Assembly (NCBI GenBank): GCA_944323035.1
Contig: CALUQY010000012.1
Span: 1 to 63,626, forward strand
Direction of reading: 5' to 3'
Origin: Candidatus Gastranaerophilales bacterium
GTDB lineage: Bacteria; Cyanobacteriota; Vampirovibrionia; Gastranaerophilales; Gastranaerophilaceae
DNA: 63,626 nt
Numbering within the stretch: position 1 is the stretch's first letter; each line of letters begins with the position of its first letter. The position numbers and the translations under genes were made by a program. Of the stretch, positions 58,571 to 63,626 are shown one piece after another. The notes beneath the pieces are model-generated. The model did no database searches and was not told the DNA's origin. It saw nothing but the letters and a program-made list of their open reading frames with translations.

Positions 58571-59695
58571 TTAAAATCTTTTAACACATTTAACATTTTG
58601 TACTTTTTCAGTCTTAAGTCTGGTACGACGTCTGCCGGATGCCATACTCTGATCCCATGCCCTGAGGGACGAAGAAACAGAAGATGTCCAATACCAGGAG
58701 TTTGCCAGCGGTATACCTAAAATATTTTTATTAATAAAAATTGAAGCGAGTTCATCCCGTGTCGGGAGCCTGTATTCGTCATCCTGCTGCTTACAGAGTT
58801 TGAGCGCATCAGCATGCTCAACACCGGTTCCGGCATCGTTAATATTAGGGTAAGGCATAACAACATTACTGTCAGAAGGATATAAGACAGACATAATCCC
58901 CATATCTTTTCCGATTGTATTAGGCCCCTTATTGCCGTTTAAGTCGAAAATCATGTTAACACAAATTTTAGGCTGTACGAAGTGATCTGAAGTTTCACCC
59001 ATTTCCGCCTGACAGTTTGGCATATAGAATAACATAATGCTTTCACCGCCCTGCGTTTCAAATCCGACGGCTTCCACGTTAGATTGGTCATAAGACCCAA
59101 ACGAATCTGAATATGACACAAATTTTTCGTTCAAGTCCTGTAAAGTGAAAGGCGAAGGCACAGAATAGATACCTGCGTTTAATGTAGTTATTTTAGACGG
59201 GATACCACAGTCCTCTAAATGATCACTATCACAGACATTATTGATTTTTAAAACCTTGTTTAAGCCGGCAGAAATAAATGTTTCGCCGTCTGCATAACCG
59301 TTAATTGCACCCATTAAAGGTATCGCCTGACTGAAGCGTGCATAAAGCGCTTTTCGCTGGGTGTTCCATGTTCGCTCGTTGATGTTACCGGTGAGGCTCG
59401 GTAATGTAATCGCCGCAACCACACCGATTATCGTGAGGGATAACAATATTTCGGCCATGGTGAAGGCACAAATACGTCCTACTCCCTTACCTGTCATTCC
59501 GAACTTGTTTCGGAATCTGGCCATTGATACCGGTAGAACACAACGCTGGATAGATGCTGAAACAAGTTCAGCATGACAGGTATGTTTTACATTCCCGCTT
59601 AGTGCCTCTGCTCGCTCGCGCAGTTCAGAATGACAATTAAAGGCTTTCGACTCCTCAATAGTGCCTGTTAAGAGAGGCCCCCCCCCCCCCTGCAT
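58571..59695 (-). CDS. Prepilin-like protein 3; likely phase-variable (OFF)
   Basis: Body frame from ATG 59695 to 58571; that ATG overlaps the tract and lacks a ribosome binding site. The plausible start is ATG 59723 (MKNRRNVLTNA), preceded by GAAAGGATGG. It is out of frame because the tract has 13 G; 12 or 15 would join. Leader of ~85 residues (HAELVSAS... and ...RFRNKFGMT repeats). Pilin-like helix A-FTMAEILLSLTIIGVVAA at 59467; core INERTWNTQRKALYARFSQA, VCDSDHLEDCGIPS, ICVNMIFDLNGNKGPNTIGKDMGIM; C-terminus YRLPTRDELASIF...VKCVKRF, Lcl/DUF1566-like. Closest to 25184-26260 and 50818-52251. Confidence 0.78.
   Translation of the reverse strand: MQGGGGPLLTGTIEESKAFNCHSELRERAEALSGNVKHTCHAELVSASIQRCVLPVSMARFRNKFGMTGKGVGRICAFTMAEILLSLTIIGVVAAITLPSLTGNINERTWNTQRKALYARFSQAIPLMGAINGYADGETFISAGLNKVLKINNVCDSDHLEDCGIPSKITTLNAGIYSVPSPFTLQDLNEKFVSYSDSFGSYDQSNVEAVGFETQGGESIMLFYMPNCQAEMGETSDHFVQPKICVNMIFDLNGNKGPNTIGKDMGIMSVLYPSDSNVVMPYPNINDAGTGVEHADALKLCKQQDDEYRLPTRDELASIFINKNILGIPLANSWYWTSSVSSSLRAWDQSMASGRRRTRLKTEKVQNVKCVKRF
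59492..59579 (-). repeat. Dispersed element in the prepilin 3 leader (HAELVSAS family)
   Basis: GTCATTCCGAACTTGTTTCG, TACCGGTAG, GATGCTGAAACAAGTTCAGC. Two hairpin arms, same family as 52235-52306. Confidence 0.7.
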
Positions 59696-59723
59696 TTGTT
59701 AATACATTCCTGCGGTTTTTCAT
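59655..59723 (-). other. OFF-state leader ORF of prepilin-like gene 3
   Basis: ATG 59723 reads through G13 and stops at TGA 59657-59655 (22 codons). The structure is identical in design to 52322-52396. Confidence 0.7.
59678..59690 (-). repeat. Poly-G tract (13 G on the minus strand)
   Basis: 13 consecutive C on the plus strand between the RBS-backed start (59723) and the pilin frame. 3n+1 length, OFF. Confidence 0.85.
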
Positions 59724-59750
59724 AAGTTCTTCCATCCTTTCTTTTTTTCT

Positions 59751-59785
59751 AGTTAATTAGTTAATCAGTTAATCAGTTAATTAGG
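59751..59785. repeat. 8-bp tandem repeat upstream of prepilin-like gene 3
   Basis: Four tandem AGTTAAT[CT]-type units, in the 5' region of the gene. Looser TTATT repeats continue to about 59920. Together with the promoter this fills the 59696-59980 gap; no gene is seen. Confidence 0.6.
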
Positions 59786-59923
59786 ATTATGGAATTTTAC
59801 CCGGGTTTATTTCTCGTCAATTCGGTCATATTCCTTATTAACTCTTTAACCTATTAACTTATTAACTTTTCTCGTCCATTCGACAATAACGACTTATTGC
59901 CTTATTCTCTTATTGCCTCTTTC

Positions 59924-59952
59924 ATTATGTACTATTTTTTATTAATTGTAAA
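59924..59952 (-). promoter_or_regulatory. Promoter of prepilin-like gene 3
   Basis: TTTACA (59947-59952), 17-nt spacer, CATAAT (59924-59929), with the GTACATAATGAAAGAG context shared with prepilin gene 2. The -35 overlaps the clpP terminator. Confidence 0.7.
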
Positions 59953-59979
59953 GCCCCCGTTTTTTTCGAGGGCTTTTTA
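59949..59979 (-). terminator. Terminator of clpP
   Basis: GTAAAAAGCCCTCG and GGGGGCTTTAC pair around a T/A-rich loop, ending 2 nt after the clpP stop. Confidence 0.75.
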
Positions 59980-59980
59980 C

Positions 59981-60589
59981 TTATATTTTCGTTACGACTT
60001 TATCAATCAAACCGTAGTCACAGGCTTCCTGCGCAGACATATAATAGTCGCGCTCGGTATCTTCCTTGATTTTTTCAATAGGCTGAGAACAATTTTCTGC
60101 CAGAATACCATTCAACATAGCTTTCATTCTCAAAATCTCTTTAGCTTCAATTTCAATATCGGTAGCCTGGCCCTTTGCTCCGCCAAGCGGTTGGTGAATC
60201 ATAATTCTTGCGCCGGGTAAAGCCATACGTTTTCCTTTCGCACCGGAAGAGAGTAAAAACGCACCCATAGAAGCAGCTTCGCCAAGACAAATTGTTGAAA
60301 CATCTGATTTAATAAGATTCATGGTGTCATAAATCGCAAGACCAGCTGTAATTACACCGCCCGGGCTATTGATATACAGCATAATATCCTTTTCCGAGTT
60401 TTCGCTATCCAGAAGCAATAGCTGTGCAACGACGGAATTAGCGACATCATCGTCAATTTCAGAGCCTAAAAAGATAATTCTTTCTCTCAATAGTCTTGAA
60501 AAGATATCAAATGAGCGTTCTCCGCGGGATGACGCTTCTATTACGGTCGGGACATAACCCATTATTTTATTATACGTTTCCTGATTCAT
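59981..60589 (-). CDS. clpP: ATP-dependent Clp protease proteolytic subunit ClpP
   Basis: 202 aa. Catalytic triad Ser107 (GEAASMGAF), His132 ([10 protein letters not shown]), Asp181 (DTERDYYM). The length is typical of the mature enzyme plus a short N-terminus. It degrades unfolded and tagged proteins with ClpX/ClpA partners, not in this window. ATG 60589 after AAAGGAGAGTTTTA. Monocistronic with its own terminator. Confidence 0.95.
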   Translation of the reverse strand: MNQETYNKIMGYVPTVIEASSRGERSFDIFSRLLRERIIFLGSEIDDDVANSVVAQLLLLDSENSEKDIMLYINSPGGVITAGLAIYDTMNLIKSDVSTICLGEAASMGAFLLSSGAKGKRMALPGARIMIHQPLGGAKGQATDIEIEAKEILRMKAMLNGILAENCSQPIEKIKEDTERDYYMSAQEACDYGLIDKVVTKI

Positions 60590-60627
60590 ATTAAAACTCT
60601 CCTTTAAAATTATTTTAGCATAAAAAA

Positions 60628-61554
60628 TTAAGAATGAATATTATTTAACTTATCTTTCACAAAAGCGACATCAAATGTCAGAGAATTATAGTTTTTAAGC
60701 GCAAGAGAAAGCGAATCTTTTGCTTTTTCAACGTCATTAAGATTCTTATAAGCTTCACCCTGCAGGAAATAAAAATCCCCGTTTTCACCGCATTTTTTAA
60801 GCCCGTTATTCAAAACTTCAATAGCCTGCGGGAAACGCTTGTTTTTCATCAGCACACGCGCCCAAATTTTATATGCTTCAATGTCTTTCGGGTTATAGTT
60901 AACAGTTTGTCTTAAATTCTCAAGTGCAGCAGGGATATTATCTTCCTCAAAGTCCAAAACCGCCAGATTATAATAAGCCCAGCTGTAATCCGGCGAAATC
61001 TCAAGAACTTTTTTAAACTCATTGCGTGCAAGCGCTAACTCACCTGTCGTTTTAAAAATATTCCCCAGATAAAAATGCGCATATAAATCTTCAGGGTTCA
61101 GCTCTATTGTGCGTTCAAAATAATACTTTGCAGAGTCGAATTTTTCCTGCTTAAAATAGCAAATTCCGATATTAAAATAGGTGTTGGAATCCTCATTATC
61201 AGCATCAAGCACAGTTTCAAAGCAATCAACCGCTTTGTCGAATTTACCCAGATCCGTATAAACAAGTCCGAGATTATAATAAGCATCAACATCATCCGGT
61301 GCGTATTTAATAGCATTTAAATAGGCTTCTTCCGCGTTATGCAAATCCTTGAGTTTTTCATAAACAATACCCGTGTTATAGTAAAGTTCGCTATCCTCTT
61401 TAAAGATTTCCGCCAGATGCAAAAAATGAGCAAGGGCTTCTTTATTATAACCGTTATCAAGCAGCAGCATTGCAAGCTGACGCCGGGCCTGAAAATTCGA
61501 CGGGTCGGAGCGCAATGTATCTTGAAGCTTTTCAATTTTTTCTATGGCAGGCAT
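60628..61554 (-). CDS. Tetratricopeptide-repeat protein
   Basis: 308 aa from ATG 61554 (MPAIEKIEK). No ribosome binding site, but TTGCAT-18 nt-TATAAT ends 6 nt before the ATG, so the mRNA is probably leaderless; ATG 61590 would lie upstream of this promoter. About seven TPR units follow from residue ~35 (for example [27 protein letters not shown] and [27 protein letters not shown]). No signal peptide, so probably cytoplasmic scaffold. Function unknown. Confidence 0.8.
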   Translation of the reverse strand: MPAIEKIEKLQDTLRSDPSNFQARRQLAMLLLDNGYNKEALAHFLHLAEIFKEDSELYYNTGIVYEKLKDLHNAEEAYLNAIKYAPDDVDAYYNLGLVYTDLGKFDKAVDCFETVLDADNEDSNTYFNIGICYFKQEKFDSAKYYFERTIELNPEDLYAHFYLGNIFKTTGELALARNEFKKVLEISPDYSWAYYNLAVLDFEEDNIPAALENLRQTVNYNPKDIEAYKIWARVLMKNKRFPQAIEVLNNGLKKCGENGDFYFLQGEAYKNLNDVEKAKDSLSLALKNYNSLTFDVAFVKDKLNNIHS

Positions 61555-61560
61555 ATTATG

Positions 61561-61590
61561 ATTATAAGATAAATTCTCTACATCATGCAA
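61561..61590 (-). promoter_or_regulatory. Promoter for a leaderless TPR mRNA
   Basis: TTGCAT, 18-nt spacer, TATAAT, with the ATG 6 nt downstream of the -10 box. The transcription start would fall at or next to the start codon. Confidence 0.55.
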
Positions 61591-61651
61591 CCTATTGCAA
61601 AAAGTTCACATATTTATTAGAATAATGGTGTAAAAGAGAGAGGAATCAATA

Positions 61652-62338
61652 ATGAAAAAAATAATTTCATTTTTAATATTAGCATTATTTTTGACGCAAA
61701 GTGCATTTGCAGCAGCACCTTTTAATGCAAATGCTAAAACAAAAAGAATTCCGGCAGGCACAAAGTTTGAATTAAAACTAATGAATCCGGTTTCAACTTC
61801 TGCTAATCTTGAAGGTCAGGAATTTCAAGCGATTTTGCTGACAGATCAAAGGCAGGATAGTGACATAATACTCCCTATGGGATCTTTAATCCGCGGTTCT
61901 ATTAAGAAAATCGTACCTGCAAAAAAACTTTCAAAAGGCGCAATTTTATATCTCGACTTTGACCATGTTGTAACGCCGAATGGCCGCCAAATTCCGTTGA
62001 GTTTTTCTATTATCGGACGTTCTGATATGACTTATGACGGCGGGATTGCGGCTTCACAAGGCTATAAACAAGCCGTAAAAGAAAACTGGGATAAAACAGT
62101 TGATATAACAAAAACCGCAACTAACTGGGGCGACGAAACATTTGAGGATTTCGCAGGCGGTTATTTCAGAATTTTAACTGTTCCGATTTCAGCAATTGCA
62201 GGCGGGATTGCTGGCGGAGCATATACAGTCGGAGCAGATATTTACGCACTGTTTGCCAGAGGGAAAGATGTCCATCTGAGAGCAAACGAACAATTGAATG
62301 TTATTCTGGTTGAACCGATTGACATTCCAGTTATATAG
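61652..62338 (+). CDS. Secreted/periplasmic protein of unknown function
   Basis: 228 aa. ATG 61652 after GAGAGGAATCAATA. Clear Sec signal peptide (MKKIISFLILALFLTQSAFA|A). The N-terminal half has LPMGSLIRGSIKKIVPAKKLSKGAILYLDFDHV, a beta-rich fold reminiscent of TrbI/VirB10-like C-terminal or 'envelope' domains. The C-terminal half has a Gly-rich hydrophobic stretch (ISAIAGGIAGGAYTVGADIYALF), then LRANEQLNVILVEPIDIPVI. I do not recognise the family with confidence. Divergent from the TPR gene, with its own terminator. Confidence 0.65.
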   Translation: MKKIISFLILALFLTQSAFAAAPFNANAKTKRIPAGTKFELKLMNPVSTSANLEGQEFQAILLTDQRQDSDIILPMGSLIRGSIKKIVPAKKLSKGAILYLDFDHVVTPNGRQIPLSFSIIGRSDMTYDGGIAASQGYKQAVKENWDKTVDITKTATNWGDETFEDFAGGYFRILTVPISAIAGGIAGGAYTVGADIYALFARGKDVHLRANEQLNVILVEPIDIPVI

Positions 62339-62344
62339 TAAAAG

Positions 62345-62374
62345 AAAAAGCGGTTTTATAAAAACCGCTTTTTT
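62345..62374 (+). terminator. Terminator after the secreted protein gene
   Basis: AAAAAGCGGTTTT and AAAACCGCTTTTTT form a near-perfect stem. Confidence 0.85.
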
Positions 62375-62399
62375 ATTAAATTTATGTTAAAATAAAATT

Positions 62400-63461
62400 A
62401 TGGGTGATGAAGATAAGCAGTACGATGCCACACCGCGAAAGCTGGAACAGGCAAGGAAAGAAGGACAGGTTGTTAAGTCAAAAGACTTTTCTATGGCAGT
62501 GTCTTTACTTGTACTTTTTTCTGCGATTTTCGGGCTGGCACCTTTCATCTGGGAGCAGATTGTACAGATTTACACCCTGCTATATGAGCAAATCCCCAAC
62601 GCACACCTTGATGAAATCGGGATGGCTTACATCTGGACGACAACCATTAAGTGTGCTGCGCTGATTATCGGGCCGATTTTGTTTCTGGCGTGGCTGGTGG
62701 CAATTCTTGCGGATTTTATTCAGGTAGGGCCGCTGGTGGCTATTGCGCCGCTTGTTCCAAAACTTGATAAACTTAACCCGACAAAATATTTCAAAAATAT
62801 TATGTCGATAAAAACCCTGTTTGAACTTTTCAAAAACATTCTGAAAGTTGCAATCCTCGGGTTTATAGGCTGGAGCGTTTATAAAGAACACATTGAAAGC
62901 ATCTTAATGCTAGCGGCAATTGACAATAATTTTGCGGTTATGATAGAGTTCGGCAAACTTATCACAGATTTTATATTCAAGGCTTGCATAGCATTCCTTG
63001 TCATTGCTGCTGCCGATTACGGGGTGACAAAATGGAAATTTTTGAAAGATCAGAAAATGTCTTTCAAAGAAATCAAGGACGAATACAAAAACACAGAAGG
63101 AGATCCGAACGTGAAAGCCGCCCTGCGCCAGCGCCGTATGCAAATGCTGCAGCAGGGCATGATGGACGCGGTGCCGGAAGCGGATTTTGTCGTTACAAAC
63201 CCTATTCATGTTGCCTGCGCACTTAAGTACAAACAGGAAGAAATGGCTTCCCCGATGCTTATCGCGAAAGGCACAGAATTAATTGCAAAAAAAATTATTC
63301 AAATTGCAAAAGACCATAATGTGCCGGTCATAGAAAATGCTCCGGTTGCAAGAGCTTTATTCAAGATGGTGGATTTAAACCAGATGATTCCGCCCGAACT
63401 TTATAAAGCAGTAGCAGAAATTTTACTTTTCGTTTACAATTTAAAGAAAAGAAAAGCGTAA
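62400..63461 (+). CDS. flhB: Flagellar type III export gate protein FlhB
   Basis: 353 aa. N-terminal DATPRKLEQARKEGQVVKSKD, four transmembrane helices, and the cytoplasmic domain containing FVVTNPIHVACALKYK. The canonical autocleavage motif is NPTH; here it is NPIH (Thr to Ile). It controls substrate switching from hook to filament. The final codons and stop (AAAGCGTAA) coincide with the start of the 100-bp tandem repeat. Not near fliPQR or flhA in this window. Confidence 0.92.
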   Translation: MGDEDKQYDATPRKLEQARKEGQVVKSKDFSMAVSLLVLFSAIFGLAPFIWEQIVQIYTLLYEQIPNAHLDEIGMAYIWTTTIKCAALIIGPILFLAWLVAILADFIQVGPLVAIAPLVPKLDKLNPTKYFKNIMSIKTLFELFKNILKVAILGFIGWSVYKEHIESILMLAAIDNNFAVMIEFGKLITDFIFKACIAFLVIAAADYGVTKWKFLKDQKMSFKEIKDEYKNTEGDPNVKAALRQRRMQMLQQGMMDAVPEADFVVTNPIHVACALKYKQEEMASPMLIAKGTELIAKKIIQIAKDHNVPVIENAPVARALFKMVDLNQMIPPELYKAVAEILLFVYNLKKRKA

Positions 63462-63626
63462 GCCGGTGTTGCCGGTGTCACCTCGTGTGAACGAGGGGAG
63501 CAGGGCAACACTACGATACCGCCGTTTCAAATCTTTGATTTGTCAGGCGGGGAAAGCGTAAGCCGGTGTTGCCGGTGACACCTCGTGTGAACGAGGGGAG
63601 CAGGGCAACACTACGATACCGCCGTT
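63453..63626. repeat. 100-bp tandem repeat at the window end
   Basis: Unit starts at 63453 and again at 63553 (74 nt of the second copy are present). It has GTGTTGCC...GGCAACAC and CCGCC...GGCGG inverted repeats, the latter as a TTCAAATC/GATTTG hairpin. Its first bases supply the last codons and stop of flhB. The window and probably the contig end within the repeat. Confidence 0.8.

Noticed and set aside
63453..63626. CRISPR-like tandem repeats at the window end
   Set aside because: 100-bp contiguous units with no variable spacers.

Overview
This window looks like a gut Gastranaerophilales (Melainabacteria/Vampirovibrionia) genome: an AT-rich, non-photosynthetic, Gram-negative relative of Cyanobacteria. 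The placement is an inference from gene content. The genes include prepilin-like proteins with the AFTMAEILLSLTIIGVVAA segment, MEP-pathway genes (ispE, ispH, an ispD/tarI relative), LPS precursor genes (kdsD, a heptose-7-P kinase, an O-antigen ligase-like protein), flagellar genes (fliJ, a fliK-like gene, a hook/rod gene, flhB), a VKOR-thioredoxin fusion and a TPS/FHA-type exoprotein. No rRNA, CRISPR array, transposase or reverse transcriptase was seen. Both window ends fall in repeats (start: a C run; end: a 100-bp tandem repeat), so they may be contig ends.

Layout. 1-4.8 kb: two LysM-like paralogues with near-identical 5' and 3' ends flank a U32 peptidase and a YqeG phosphatase. 4.9-7.1: flagellar fliJ-fliK-hook/rod operon. 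7.2-8.5: bioB and a Cys-rich small protein. 8.6-14.5: envelope sugar block (ABC exporter, GT8, Stealth-GT8 fusion, cytidylyltransferase). 14.6-19.5: broken calpain-like protease, MFS exporter, hipBA with paired operators, tRNA-Ile with a tail duplication, Hsp20. 19.7-25: ispH-rpsA, small omega-like protein, PNP with an in-frame insertion, VKOR-Trx, queH, XRE regulator. 25.2-32.6: prepilin-like protein 1, M16 peptidase, frameshifted HTH gene, DUF2229 protein, rsmE-cca. 32.8-46.5: large secreted or repeat proteins, kdsD and GT2, a Sfp-type PPTase. 46.5-50.8: DMT transporter, tRNA-Val with a tail duplication, glutamate-cysteine ligase, rsmA-ispE. 50.8-61.6: prepilin-like protein 2, rimP-nusA, a polysaccharide operon, prepilin-like protein 3, clpP, TPR protein. 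61.6-63.6: secreted protein, flhB, tandem repeats.

The strongest theme is a set of apparent contingency (phase-variation) loci controlling surface proteins. Two prepilin-like genes carry a G16 or G13 tract between an RBS-supported ATG and the pilin frame. Both tracts are 3n+1 long, so both are OFF as assembled; any multiple of three would join the frames. A C14 tract sits where the -35 region of a LysM-protein promoter should be. A (CAAT)6 tract lies early in the gene of a secreted repeat protein. The prepilin leaders, which would be cut off by prepilin peptidase, are packed with in-frame palindromic repeat elements, as if the leader were a tolerated landing zone. Related insertions are seen in PNP and at the flhB stop. 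Two tRNA genes (Ile, Val) each carry the same unusual arrangement: a duplicated tRNA 3' end plus its own terminator hairpin, separated by a homologous element of about 140 bp.

Other notable points are a PilZ domain at the C-terminus of a secreted FHA-type exoprotein and a calpain-like protease whose single frameshift falls exactly in the catalytic Cys codon. All calls come from reading the sequence; no database search was run.
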